Below are positions 27,229 through 36,095 of a stretch of DNA of 64,000 nt, piece by piece. Made by a program: the position numbers and the translations under genes. Under the pieces are notes generated by a model. That model was not told the DNA's origin. It saw only the letters and a program-made list of their open reading frames with translations, and ran no database searches. The stretch comes from Streptomyces sp. 6-11-2 (lineage in GTDB: Bacteria; Actinomycetota; Actinomycetes; Streptomycetales; Streptomycetaceae): positions 186,001 through 250,000 of the forward strand of contig NZ_BJOR01000001.1 of assembly GCF_006540305.1 (NCBI RefSeq). The letters run 5' to 3'. How positions within the stretch are numbered: the stretch's first letter is position 1; each line of letters opens with the position of its first letter.

Positions 27229-27506
27229 CCACACCGCCCACGTCGGCCGGCCCGGTGCGGTGCGCGCGGACGGGAACGCCTCAAGAGGCGTCGGACGGCG
27301 ATGCGTCCATCGACCGGCCGGCGGCGCAGGCCGGCCTGCCGGAGAGCCGGCGGCACGTTTCGGACCGCGCCGCTCGGCGACCCACTGGGCTTCGACGGTC
27401 CCGGACGCCGGCATCAGGACGTCCCGACCGCACGGACCTTCCCGCTGTGGATCAGGCCGGAGAGCGCGGAAAGCGTCTCCTCGACGTCCGTGGTGCGGTC
27501 CGGCGG

Positions 27507-28124
27507 TCAGAGGCTGGAGAGCAGGCGGTCGAGTGGGGCTGGAACCCGGTCGGGGTCAAGGGCCTCGACGAGGACGCGGCCGTAGTGGATCTTGCGTCCC
27601 TTCTTCGTTCCGAGGAAGCGCCTGAACTGCTGCTGCGGGGCGCGGCCCCGCTGTGCGGGCTGGCGCAGGAAGGTATGCAGGGCACGCAGGTCGCCTTCCG
27701 CCCCGACGAGCTCCTCCACCCGTGTCACGCCCAGCACGCGGATGAGCTCGTCCTCCAGATCCGCCGCGCAGACGAAGAAGCCTTGCTGTGCCGCACCGAC
27801 CCGTTCGAAGCCGCGTGCGTAGTAGGGACGCTCCGCCTCGTCGCACAGTCCCGCGAGGCGGAGGTCGAGACCGGGTGAACCGAGGAGCCGGGCGTAGCGC
27901 CCGACGCTCATCGCACCGCCGATCGGCAGGACGCAGACTCCTTCGGCCGCCAGGTCCCGGCCGCGGCTCTCCGCCAGCGCGTCGACCGCCGCGACGTCGC
28001 TCGGCCCTTCGAGCAGGACGGCCGCCCGGACGGACAGCCGCGCGGCCAGCTCGTGCGCAAGGTCGCCGGAACCACCCGCCGCCCACGCGGTGACCGCGTC
28101 CCGGAACGCCCCCATGTCAGCCAT
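27507..28124 (-). CDS. TOPRIM-domain protein (OLD-nuclease-like TOPRIM)
   Basis: A 205-residue protein. The TOPRIM signature is LLEGPSDVAAVDALAE (the catalytic-type Glu) and, later, LAGLCDEAERPYY in place of the DxD motif. VLPIGGAMSVGRYARLLG and the C-terminal LGTKKGRKIHYGRVLVEALD match stand-alone TOPRIM proteins annotated as OLD-type endonuclease relatives in Streptomyces; no ATPase domain is present. Start at ATG 28124 by family length. Function in DNA repair or defence is possible but unproven. Confidence 0.7.
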   Translation of the reverse strand: MADMGAFRDAVTAWAAGGSGDLAHELAARLSVRAAVLLEGPSDVAAVDALAESRGRDLAAEGVCVLPIGGAMSVGRYARLLGSPGLDLRLAGLCDEAERPYYARGFERVGAAQQGFFVCAADLEDELIRVLGVTRVEELVGAEGDLRALHTFLRQPAQRGRAPQQQFRRFLGTKKGRKIHYGRVLVEALDPDRVPAPLDRLLSSL

Positions 28125-28833
28125 GAGACGAGTCTCGGCCCGTTCCGGCCACAACGCGAGGGAATTTCCGCGGGCGCGCCGTCCACGGTGTCGGTCGGCT
28201 CCGTGACAGCGCATGAGGGCGGGGCCCCTGACGGGTGGCATGATCCGGCTGCGGCGACGGCCGGCCGCGGTGCACGCGGGCAAGGGGACTTGGGATGCGG
28301 CGCTGATCGGACCCGTCGATCCTGCTCCGGTACGGCACCCGAACCTCAGCCCGGCCCACGGGCCCGCGCGACGACCCGCACGGCATGTCCCAGCCCGTGC
28401 CGCGGCAGCACGCCGGATGGGCCGCGGCCGAGCCCGGGGGTGAGGGGTCGTCACAGGCTCGGCTTCGGGACCTCTCCCCCGACCACGGCACGGCGACCCG
28501 GTCCACGCCGTGGTCCGTCCGGGACCCGCCCGTCCCGGTATGCCTGGACCCTTTCGGCCGGAATTTCCAGTCGACTCGCTGCCGCACGGGTGAGCAGCTG
28601 TCAGAGATCACCTTGAAGGCCTAGTCGATCACCGACACGCCCAGCTTTCAACGAGGATTGACGTGTCGTCAGCAGCCGGTGAATCGGGCGCGCGGGTGCC
28701 CTGGGTACCCCATTCGGCTCCATAGCAGCACCCCCTCCCAATGGCCCGAAATGACAGCCAGTGAGGCTTTCATTACGTTCATTCACATGCCGACTGCCAC
28801 AGCCGGCCACTTTGAGACAGGAGCAGAAGCGAC
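28125..28833. other. Gene-free stretch of about 700 bases
   Basis: Open frames here lack ribosome sites and give low-complexity Arg/Pro translations, so no gene is called. The last 200 bases are less GC-rich and contain the promoter of the secreted glycine-rich protein, with a doubled TTCATTACGTTCATT word near 28770. Confidence 0.5.
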
Positions 28834-29520
28834 ATGACCATGACCCGATCACATGCCGTCGCCGCGGCTGTCGCCGCCGCTGCAGCACTCGTCGCGACCG
28901 GCATCACCTACGCCACGGCCGCCACCGAGCCGGTGGCCCAGACGGTCCCGGCCGTCGTCAAGCAGGCGCCCGCTCCGGCCCACGCCCCGATGGACGGCAT
29001 GTCCGGACAGGGGCAGGGACAGGGACAGGGACAGGGCAACGAGCGCGGCGGCGGGGGCGGCCGCGGCGGCAACGAGGGCGGCGGCGAGCGCGGCGGCGGG
29101 GGCGGCGGCCGCGGCGGCAACGAGCGCGGCGGCGAGCGCGGCGGCCGCGGCGGCAACGAGCGCGGCGGCGAGCGCGGCCGACACCGCGAGGTGGGCAGGA
29201 TCTTCATCAACGAGCGGTCGTACTCCGCCCGCCCGGACGGCTGCATCACCGTGGTCAGCGGCCTGGGCTCCAAGAGCCTCAACATCCGCAACGACAGCCG
29301 CAGGGGCGTCGAGGTCTTCCGCGGGGCGACCTGCGACAACGGCGCTCCGATCGCCACGGTCGGCCCGCGCAGCGAAGCCAACGGCGTGAAGCCCGGGAGG
29401 GTCCACGGGGGCGTGTGCGTCGAGGACGGAGTGGTCGCCAGCTTCCGGGTGATCGGTCATCACAAGGGCGACTTCGACGACTTCGGCGGCTTCGGCGACT
29501 TCGACGACTTCGGCTTCTAG
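28834..29520 (+). CDS. Secreted Gly/Gln/Arg/Asn/Glu repeat protein
   Basis: A 228-residue exported protein: signal peptide of about 30 residues (AAAVAAAAALVATGITYATA). Residues 57-116 are low complexity, first five GQ repeats, then repeats built on NERGGERGG. The C-terminal domain (residues 117-205) looks folded, with three Cys (DGCITVVSGLG, GATCDNGAP, GGVCVEDG) and possibly disulfides. The tail ends in Asp/Phe/Gly repeats (DFDDFGGFGDFDDFGF). No family is recognised. It could be a surface or extracellular adhesive. A strong terminator follows. Confidence 0.75.
   Translation: MTMTRSHAVAAAVAAAAALVATGITYATAATEPVAQTVPAVVKQAPAPAHAPMDGMSGQGQGQGQGQGNERGGGGGRGGNEGGGERGGGGGGRGGNERGGERGGRGGNERGGERGRHREVGRIFINERSYSARPDGCITVVSGLGSKSLNIRNDSRRGVEVFRGATCDNGAPIATVGPRSEANGVKPGRVHGGVCVEDGVVASFRVIGHHKGDFDDFGGFGDFDDFGF
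29002..29181 (+). repeat. Low-complexity coding repeats
   Basis: Tandem GGACAG units followed by degenerate repeats of about 12-27 bases around GGCAACGAGCGCGGCGGC. They encode the GQ and NERGG tracts. Such repeats tend to change length by slippage. Confidence 0.75.
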
Positions 29521-29545
29521 AGCCGGCCCGTGATGCGCATGGCAT

Positions 29546-29580
29546 AGAACCCCGGCCCGCCGTAATCGGGCCGGGGTTCT
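29546..29580 (+). terminator. Strong hairpin terminator
   Basis: AGAACCCCGGCCCG pairs perfectly with CGGGCCGGGGTTCT over a 7-base loop, 25 bases after the secreted-protein stop. Confidence 0.85.
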
Positions 29581-29623
29581 GACCTCAGAGCATCCGGTGC
29601 GGCTCCCCGCCCAAGACACAGGG

Positions 29624-30115
29624 ATGAGCGCCATGAACAACCACCTGGTGGAGGACGCGAGCGACGACAACTACGTCATGGACATCCTTGACATCACGTG
29701 CACACCCGCATTGCCGCGACTTGGACACCAAGTCCGCTGGGAAATGCACAGCCACCTCAAAGAGACGGTCGACCTGACCCAGGTCACCTGCAGGGTGATC
29801 ATGAAGATCGGCCCTATGAAAATACTGGACAAAAGCTACACATTGCCCGATCTGCTGGCAAGCATGGGCACGAGCCTGTCGGGTGACGCCCAACCGCCCG
29901 CCGGGCCGTGGAAGCAGACCTGGAACCTCCGGATCCCTCACACGGTGCCGGTGGCCAGGCACCGGCTCCACCTGCGGGCCCACACAGGGGACGGGAAGAA
30001 CTTCCTCGCCCTGGACATTCCCGTCGCCTTCCGCCACAGATGGACCACGACCAGCGACAACGTCGGCGCACCGAACCGTCCCGGATTCGACAGAGACCTC
30101 ATCTGGTCACTGTGA
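29624..30115 (+). CDS. ML-domain-like (MD-2/NPC2 lipid-recognition) cytoplasmic protein
   Basis: A 163-residue protein with no signal peptide. From about residue 15 the pattern resembles eukaryotic ML proteins such as fungal PG/PI transfer protein: VMDILDITCTPALPRLGHQV, then VTCRVIMKIGPMKILDKSY (compare VKLGLIKLLTKRFDLC), and PVARHRLHLRAHTGDGKNFLALDIPV. The family disulfide Cys residues are mostly missing. Codon use is less GC-biased than in neighbouring genes. The start may be ATG 29624 or ATG 29633. The fold call rests on reading the pattern only. Confidence 0.55.
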   Translation: MSAMNNHLVEDASDDNYVMDILDITCTPALPRLGHQVRWEMHSHLKETVDLTQVTCRVIMKIGPMKILDKSYTLPDLLASMGTSLSGDAQPPAGPWKQTWNLRIPHTVPVARHRLHLRAHTGDGKNFLALDIPVAFRHRWTTTSDNVGAPNRPGFDRDLIWSL

Positions 30116-30180
30116 CCCGGAGCGTCAGGATGTCCCTGGCCATGTCCCTCGGCCACAAGTTCGCCAGCGGCACCGGCTGC

Positions 30181-30864
30181 TCAGTCGTCCTCGCGGTCGT
30201 CGTCCGCGCCGTGGCCGCGCGAGTGGGCCGGACCGGTGTGCGTGGCGGTGACCTTGCCGGTCCGCGCGTCGACGACGACCTCGTGTGCGGCGCCCTGGCC
30301 GTCGGTGACATCGATGTGCCAGGCCGCCGTCCTGTCGTGGTGGTCGTCGAGCTCGGCCGAGGTCGCGGTGCCCGGGACCTTGTCGAGCGCCGTGTCCACT
30401 GCCTGGCCCAGGCCCGTCCTGGCGGACTTGGCGAGCGCGGCGTCGTCGGGGTCGGCCGTGTCCCCGACGCGGTCGGCCCTGCCGGCGATGACCTTGCCGT
30501 CGGCGGCGTTCACCGTGACCTCGTGCTCGATGCCCTTGGCGTCGACGATGTCGACCTCCCAGACGGCCCGGCCCCGCCGTCCGTCCGGCTCGACTTCGGT
30601 GACGGTGCCCGCGAGGGACGTGGTGGCCGCGTCGGCCGCCTCCTTCAGGCCGACCCTGACGCTCCCGGCGAGCCTGCCGTCGCGGTCGGAGCCGTCGTGC
30701 GCGTCGGAGGTGGCGCCCGCGGTCGCATGCGCGCCGCCGTGGTCGTCGCCGGCGAGGGCGAGGGCGGATACGGCGCCGGCTCCGCCCAGTACGACGGTGG
30801 CCGCGACGACCGCGGAGACAGTGCGACGGCGACCGGCCAGGGAGCGCTTGAGGGCCTTCATCAT
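30181..30864 (-). CDS. Exported PepSY-domain protein
   Basis: A 227-residue protein with an N-terminal signal or anchor (residues 13-38, VSAVVAATVVLGGAGAVSALALA) and two PepSY repeats: AVWEVDIVDAKGIEHEVTVNAADGKVIAG and AAWHIDVTDGQGAAHEVVVDARTGKVTAT. PepSY proteins act outside the membrane, often as inhibitors or sensors. It is divergent from an OmpR/HisKA pair with shared CTGAAG boxes, so it is the likely target and possibly a feedback partner of that system. AAAGGA precedes ATGATG. Confidence 0.85.
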   Translation of the reverse strand: MMKALKRSLAGRRRTVSAVVAATVVLGGAGAVSALALAGDDHGGAHATAGATSDAHDGSDRDGRLAGSVRVGLKEAADAATTSLAGTVTEVEPDGRRGRAVWEVDIVDAKGIEHEVTVNAADGKVIAGRADRVGDTADPDDAALAKSARTGLGQAVDTALDKVPGTATSAELDDHHDRTAAWHIDVTDGQGAAHEVVVDARTGKVTATHTGPAHSRGHGADDDREDD

Positions 30865-30949
30865 GAGGCGGTCCTTTCTTTCGGGCCGCGGCTGGGCCGC
30901 GTGGCTGCCGGGGTGCCGGCCTGACATGGACCACCGTGCCCCGGCCACC

Positions 30950-30986
30950 CTGAAGCCCCGCTGAAGCAACCTGAAGACCGCTTCAG
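30950..30986. promoter_or_regulatory. CTGAAG response-regulator boxes
   Basis: CTGAAG occurs at 30950, 30961 and 30971, at 10-11-base steps (one helical turn), followed by its inverse CTTCAG at 30981. The array lies between the divergent PepSY gene and response-regulator gene and has the spacing expected for OmpR-family dimers binding in tandem. Confidence 0.65.
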
Positions 30987-31009
30987 GAAGACCTGGGACC
31001 CTGGTGGGC

Positions 31010-31696
31010 ATGCGCCTGCTGATCGTGGAGGACGAGAAACGTCTCGCCACCGCCCTCGCCCGTGGCCTGGCCGCCGAGGGATTCGCCGTGGAGCTGGCCC
31101 ACGACGGCCTCACCGGACTGCACATGACGCAGGAGCGGGACTACGACCTGATCGTGCTCGACATCATGCTGCCCGGGCTGAACGGGTACCGGATCTGCGC
31201 CCAGTTGCGGGCGGCCGGGGACGACACACCGATCCTGATGCTCACCGCGAAGGACGGCGAGTACGACGAGGCGGAGGGTCTGGACACCGGCGCGGACGAC
31301 TACCTCACCAAGCCGTTCTCCTACGTGGTGTTGCAGGCCCGCATCCGGGCCCTGCTGCGCCGCCGTACGCGCGGGGGATCTCCGGTACTGCGGATCGGCG
31401 ACTTGACCGTCGACCCCGCCGCCCGACGCGTGGAGCGGGCCGGAGCGGATGTCACGCTGACCGCGAAGGAGTTCGCGGTCCTGGAGCACCTCGCCCTGCG
31501 TGCCGGGCAGGTCGTCTCCAAGACGGACATCCTCGATCACGTCTGGGACTTCGCCTACGACGGCGATCCCAACATCGTCGAGGTCTACATCAGCGCGTTG
31601 CGCCGCAAGATCGACGTGCCGTTCGGGCGACGCTCCATCACCACGGTGCGCGGGGCCGGATACCGGCTGGAAGCCGACCGGGGCCTCGATGCCTAG
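31010..31696 (+). CDS. OmpR-family response regulator
   Basis: A 228-residue regulator. The receiver has acidic residues in VEDEKRL, the phosphorylated Asp in IVLDIMLPG, Thr in MLTAKDG and Lys in LTKPFSY. The C-terminal winged helix (LTAKEFAVLEHLALRAGQVVSKTDILDHVW, YISALRRKID, TVRGAGYRL) is complete. The ATG at 31010 is preferred to an in-frame GTG six bases upstream. It overlaps the kinase gene by eight bases. Confidence 0.93.
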   Translation: MRLLIVEDEKRLATALARGLAAEGFAVELAHDGLTGLHMTQERDYDLIVLDIMLPGLNGYRICAQLRAAGDDTPILMLTAKDGEYDEAEGLDTGADDYLTKPFSYVVLQARIRALLRRRTRGGSPVLRIGDLTVDPAARRVERAGADVTLTAKEFAVLEHLALRAGQVVSKTDILDHVWDFAYDGDPNIVEVYISALRRKIDVPFGRRSITTVRGAGYRLEADRGLDA

Positions 31697-33146
31697 GGTC
31701 TTCGCCTCGGTACGGGCACGCGCGGCGCTCGCGGCCACGCTGGTCGTGTCCGTCGCGCTGGTCGCCGCGGGTATCGCCGTCGTCGCCGTGCTGCGTCACA
31801 ACCTCGTCGACCGGGCGAGCCTGGAGTCGGAGGTCACCGCGCGTAGGGTGGCGGGTTCCCAGGCCGCGCTGAACGGGAGTTTCGGCTCGCTGGACCTGCC
31901 CGACGACGACGGTCGCCTCGCGCAGGTCGTCGACTCCTCGGGCAAGGTCCTGGCCGCGAGTGAAGACCTGCACGAACGCGGCCCGATCACGGACTACGCC
32001 CCCGCTCCGGCTCCCAGGAGCACCACGTCGTCGGGGCATTCCTCCGGCGACGATGACGACGGGGACGACGACCACGGCCACGACGCCGCTCCGGTCAGGG
32101 GCAGGGTCGGCACGGACGTGGACCGTGAGACGGTCGCCGTGAAGCTGGGTGACGAGACCCACGACTACGCCTTCGCCGCCGTGCAGGGAACCACCTACGA
32201 CGGCCGCACCTACACCGTCTACGCCGCCACCTCGCTCGAGGACTCACAGGCCACCCTCGGCCAGGTCACCCGGTCGATGCTGTCGGGCCTGCCGTTCCTG
32301 CTCGCCGTCGTGGCGGCGGTGACCTGGCTGGTCACCCGCAGGGCGCTGCGGCCGGTCGAGGGCATCCGCGCGGAGATGGCCGAGATCACCGACAGCGGCG
32401 ACCTGGCGCGTCGGGTGCCCGAGCCCGCCTCGCGCGACGAGATCGCGCGGCTCGCCCGCACGACCAACGAGACCCTGGCCGCGCTGGAGCAGTCGGTGGA
32501 ACGTCAGCACCGCTTCGTCGCCGACGCGTCCCACGAACTGCGCAGCCCCATCGCGTCCTTGCGCACCCAGCTGGAAGTCTCCCACCAGCACCCGGAGTTG
32601 CTGAACACGACCGATCTGCTCCACGACGTCGTACGCCTCCAGCACCTGGCCGCCGACCTGCTGCTGCTCGCTCGCCTCGACGCCGGGGAACGCCCGGCCG
32701 ACGCCTTGGTGGATCTCGCCGCTCTGGTGCGGGAGGAGGTGACGCAGCGGGCCCCCACCGACCGCATCGCCCCCGCCGTCACCGTCGACGACGCCGGGCT
32801 GGAGGTGAAGGGCAGCCGGACCCAGCTCTCCCGCGTGCTCGGCAACCTGCTCGACAATGCCCAGCGGCACGCCGCCTCCGCGGTCACCGTGACCGTGCGG
32901 GCGGCCGGGGACGCGATCGTTCTGAGCGTCGCCGACGACGGTCACGGTGTCGCCCCGGCCGACCGTGAGCGCGTCTTCGAACGCTTCGTCCGCCTCGACG
33001 AGGCCCGCGGCCGCGACGGCGGCGGCGCGGGTCTCGGCCTGGCCATCGCACGCGACGTCGTCGAGCGCCACGGCGGGACACTCACCCTCACCGACGCACC
33101 CGACGGCGGCGCGCTCTTCCAGGTCGGACTCCCGCGCGCCCGCTGA
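31689..33146 (+). CDS. Sensor histidine kinase with Asp/His-rich extracytoplasmic loop
   Basis: A 485-residue kinase: helix 1 at about 11-36, an outside sensor region of some 160 residues, helix 2 near 197-220, HAMP, HisKA with DASHELRSP, and HATPase with NLLDNAQRH, DDGHGV and GAGLGLAIARDV. The loop contains GDDDDGDDDHGHD, which could bind divalent cations or cationic peptides and may be the signal-sensing site. Works with the upstream regulator; the PepSY gene is the probable target. Confidence 0.92.
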   Translation: MPRVFASVRARAALAATLVVSVALVAAGIAVVAVLRHNLVDRASLESEVTARRVAGSQAALNGSFGSLDLPDDDGRLAQVVDSSGKVLAASEDLHERGPITDYAPAPAPRSTTSSGHSSGDDDDGDDDHGHDAAPVRGRVGTDVDRETVAVKLGDETHDYAFAAVQGTTYDGRTYTVYAATSLEDSQATLGQVTRSMLSGLPFLLAVVAAVTWLVTRRALRPVEGIRAEMAEITDSGDLARRVPEPASRDEIARLARTTNETLAALEQSVERQHRFVADASHELRSPIASLRTQLEVSHQHPELLNTTDLLHDVVRLQHLAADLLLLARLDAGERPADALVDLAALVREEVTQRAPTDRIAPAVTVDDAGLEVKGSRTQLSRVLGNLLDNAQRHAASAVTVTVRAAGDAIVLSVADDGHGVAPADRERVFERFVRLDEARGRDGGGAGLGLAIARDVVERHGGTLTLTDAPDGGALFQVGLPRAR

Positions 33147-33737
33147 CAGCCGGGCAGGACCGGGTGACCTCGCCGGACGGCAGCCGGCGGTTCCGGGGCG
33201 TCTCCGGGGCAGGATTCGCTCTCACACGAGCGGGGTTGGTCAGGCCGTCCGCGCGCGGCCCGGGCCTGCGCCGCGTGCAGGAGCGCCTCGGCCGTACGGC
33301 CTGGGTCCCCGAGCCACGGCCGGTTCGGCCACGTGGCCGGTGAACCCCGCCTGCTCCCGGGCAGCGCCACAGGACCGGGTGGCGGTCCCGGCGATACGGC
33401 CCGGGTCGCGGGCCGGCCGCCGCGCGCGGCGGCGCGCTGACCCCGACGGCGGCCCCGGTGACGGTCCGGGAGGCGCCGCGCGGGCCGCGCCGGCCGCGGT
33501 GCTCGTGTCCGCGCTGTCGGGGATGGGAGGCACCGTCAGGACGACCCTGGCTGTGCACGCCGCCCACCAGGTCGTGCACGAAGGTGGTTCCCCGGCGGGA
33601 TCCCCTTCGCCGGCTTCGGGCACCACGCTGACCGTGTCACAGCTGGTGGGCGTTGAGGTGCGGCTGCGCCGGCCGGCCGGGTCGGCGCGGTACCCGCCGG
33701 CCCGGCGAGGGCAAGGGGCCACCGCCCCGAGGGCGCG
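33147..33737. other. Decayed region between the histidine kinase and TetR genes
   Basis: About 590 bases with no intact gene. It holds the NB-ARC remnant described separately. The rest gives no recognisable protein. Confidence 0.55.
33474..33660 (+). pseudogene. Frameshifted NB-ARC/STAND regulator remnant
   Basis: In one frame the translation reads AAVLVSALSGMGG, then TVRTTLAVHAAHQVVHEG. This is the P-loop region of Streptomyces AfsR/SARP-type NB-ARC proteins, with the Walker A GKT changed to VRT. At about 33583 the similarity jumps to another frame, which reads WFPGGIPFAGFGHHAD, matching the family's WFPGGVLFVDLHGYD. A lost Walker Lys plus a frameshift marks a pseudogene fragment. Its full former extent cannot be traced. 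Confidence 0.55.
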
Positions 33738-34334
33738 TCAGACGAAGGGGCACGCCATGCGGTTCATCGTGTCGACGACGAGCTCACGCGGGTCGTCGGT
33801 GAGATCGCTGTCGATCCAGCGGCGCATCGAGATGCGCAGCGCGACGAGGAAGGCCGACGCCATGACCCGGGCGTCGAGGGCGGTGTCCGCGTCCCGGGTG
33901 GGACAGCGCTCGACGATCGCCTCGGTGAGGCTCGCCTCCAGCCCCGCGTGATTGGCGAGTTGACGGGCCAGGAGTGCGGGGTGGCGCAGCGCCAGCCGGG
34001 TGCGTACGAGTATCTCCCACTCCTGGGCGCCGCTCTCCGGCAGGCGGTCCAGGACGGTGGTGCACAGGGCGGCCCAAGGGCTCTCCTCGGGTGGGCGGGC
34101 GCGGAAGGCGGCGACCAGTTCCTCGAGGTAGCGCTCGTCGCCCCACAGGACGGCGTCCTCCTTGGTGGCGAAGTAGTTGGAGAACGTCCGGCGTGAGATG
34201 CCCACCGCGTCGGCCACCTCTTCCACGGTGACCGCGTCGAATCCGCGCTCCACGGTCAGGCGCAGGGCGGCCTCGTGGACCGCCTGCCGGGTGGCGGCCT
34301 TCTTGCGTTCGCGTAGTCCCGCTGTGTGCTCCAT
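33738..34334 (-). CDS. TetR-family regulator
   Basis: A 198-residue regulator with a clear HTH (VTVEEVADAVGISRRTFSNYFATKEDAVLWGD). The C-terminal half includes a helical region seen in actinobacterial MftR/TetR_C_17-like proteins. It is divergent from the MFS exporter gene with palindromes between, so it likely represses the exporter and itself. Its ATG lies 33 bases from the first palindrome. Confidence 0.9.
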   Translation of the reverse strand: MEHTAGLRERKKAATRQAVHEAALRLTVERGFDAVTVEEVADAVGISRRTFSNYFATKEDAVLWGDERYLEELVAAFRARPPEESPWAALCTTVLDRLPESGAQEWEILVRTRLALRHPALLARQLANHAGLEASLTEAIVERCPTRDADTALDARVMASAFLVALRISMRRWIDSDLTDDPRELVVDTMNRMACPFV

Positions 34335-34366
34335 GGTGCCGCCATCCTATGAGAGCGACAACTATG

Positions 34367-34381
34367 TTGCGCAGCGCGCAA
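34367..34381. promoter_or_regulatory. Putative TetR operator
   Basis: TTGCGCAGCGCGCAA is an almost perfect palindrome between the divergent TetR and MFS genes. A second related word, TTGCACACTGCGCA, follows at 34384-34397. Both lie in the only AT-rich part of the intergenic region. Confidence 0.65.
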
Positions 34382-34526
34382 AATTGCACACTGCGCATGT
34401 ATTCTGGGCCAGTCGGCATCCCGGTCGTGTCCGGACCGCGTTGACGTACGGCCGTCGTGCCGTCCTCCCGCCGGCCCTGACCTTGTCCTCGTCGACCTTG
34501 TTCTCTCTTCATCCGGAGGTTTGCGC

Positions 34527-36095
34527 GTGAGTGCGCACACAGCGGTAACCGGGGGCCCGGACGGCTCCGCGACCATGGACCACAAGCACGTGCTGCGAGC
34601 CCTGAGCGGGCTGTTGACGGTGCTGTTCGCCGCGATGCTCAGTTCGACCGTGGTCTCGGTCGCGCTGCCGCAGATCATCGGCTCGTTGAACGGGACGCAG
34701 TCGCAGTACACCTGGGTGGTCACCGCGACCCTTCTGGCCTCCACCGCCTCGACGCCGATCTGGGGCAAGCTGGCCGACCTGTTCAGCAAGAAGCTCCTGC
34801 TCCAGACGTCGATCGCGATCTTCGTGGTGGGCTCCCTGGGCGCCGGCTTCTCACAGAACACCGCTCAGCTCATCGGCTTCCGCGCGGTGCAGGGCCTGGG
34901 CATGGGCGCACTGCAGGTCCTGGTGCAGGTCGTCATCGCCGCGATGGTCAGCCCCAGGGAGCGCGGCCGCTACAACGGCTACCTCGGCGCGGTCATGGCG
35001 GTGTCCACCGTCGGTGGCCCGCTGCTCGGCGGGGCGATCACCGATGTCTCCTGGCTGGGCTGGCGCTGGTGCTTCTTCATCGCGCTGCCGTTCACCGTCG
35101 TCGCCTCCTTCATCCTCAACCGCACCCTGCAGCTTCAGGACGTCCGGCGTCCGGACACCAAGGTCGACTACTGGGGAGCCTCACTCATCGCGGCCGGCGT
35201 CAGCCTCCTGCTGCTGTGGGTGACGTTCGTCGACAACTCGTTCGCCTGGCTGTCCTGGCCGACCGCCGCCATGGTGGCCGGCGCCGTCGCGCTGCTGGGC
35301 GCGGCCCTGTGGGTCGAGTCCCGGGTCGCCGAGCCGGTCATACCACTGCACATCATCAAGCGGCGTGACCCCGCCCTGGCCATCATCGCGAGCCTCGCGG
35401 TCGGCATGGCGATGTTCGGCGGGGCGGTCTTCCTCGGCCAGTACTTCCAGATCGGACGCGGCTACTCGCCCACCGAAGCCGGCCTGCTCACCATGCCGTT
35501 GATGGCCGGGGTGCTCGTCTCCTCCACGGTGGCCGGCCGGGTCGTCTCCAGCACCGGCAAGCCCAAGCCCGTCGTCCTGATCGGTGTCGTCGTCCTGACG
35601 CTCGGCTTCTTGGGCCTGTCCATGATCGACCACGAGACGTCTCTCGTCGCGGTGTCGGCCGGCATGGCCACGGTCGGCGTCGGCGTCGGTATGTCCATGC
35701 AGAACCTGGTCCTCGTCCTGCAGAACAGCGTCCCGCTCAAGGAACTCGGCGCGGCCAGCGGAGCCATCACCTTCTTCCGCTCCCTCGGCGGCACGATCGG
35801 TGTCTCGGTGCTCGGGGCGGTACTCGCCAACACCGTGACCACGAAGATCACCGAAGGCCTGACCAGGCTCGGCATCGAGACCGGCACGAGCGGAGGCGGA
35901 GGATCCACCCTGAACATCAAGGCGCTCCCGGCCCCGGTCCAGGAGGTCGTACGCACTGCCTACGGAGACGCCACCGGCCACATCTTCCTGATTTCCGCGA
36001 TCATCGCCATGGTCGGCGTGGTCGCCGCGCTGTTCCTCACCCCCGTCACCTTGCGCGACAGCGTCGACCTGCCGGGCCGGACGACTGACGACTGA
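34527..36095 (+). CDS. MFS multidrug exporter, DHA2 (14-helix) type
   Basis: A 522-residue transporter. Motif A-like GKLADLFSKKLLL, the DHA2 motif C region (VMAVSTVGGPLLGGAITD) and RWCFFIALPF are visible, and hydrophobic segments are consistent with 14 helices, a long segment near residues 455-480 being extracytoplasmic. GGAGGT ends seven bases before GTG 34527, which fixes this start over the earlier TTG. Expected to export drugs or a metabolite by proton antiport under control of the divergent TetR. Confidence 0.92.
   Translation: MSAHTAVTGGPDGSATMDHKHVLRALSGLLTVLFAAMLSSTVVSVALPQIIGSLNGTQSQYTWVVTATLLASTASTPIWGKLADLFSKKLLLQTSIAIFVVGSLGAGFSQNTAQLIGFRAVQGLGMGALQVLVQVVIAAMVSPRERGRYNGYLGAVMAVSTVGGPLLGGAITDVSWLGWRWCFFIALPFTVVASFILNRTLQLQDVRRPDTKVDYWGASLIAAGVSLLLLWVTFVDNSFAWLSWPTAAMVAGAVALLGAALWVESRVAEPVIPLHIIKRRDPALAIIASLAVGMAMFGGAVFLGQYFQIGRGYSPTEAGLLTMPLMAGVLVSSTVAGRVVSSTGKPKPVVLIGVVVLTLGFLGLSMIDHETSLVAVSAGMATVGVGVGMSMQNLVLVLQNSVPLKELGAASGAITFFRSLGGTIGVSVLGAVLANTVTTKITEGLTRLGIETGTSGGGGSTLNIKALPAPVQEVVRTAYGDATGHIFLISAIIAMVGVVAALFLTPVTLRDSVDLPGRTTDD

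Noticed and set aside
28117..28611. Minus-strand frame of 164 codons
   Set aside because: Arg/Ser/Pro-rich translation without pattern, overlaps the upstream region of the TOPRIM gene, and lacks a ribosome site.
29002..29181. CRISPR-like repeat array
   Set aside because: The repeats are coding, degenerate and without unique spacers.
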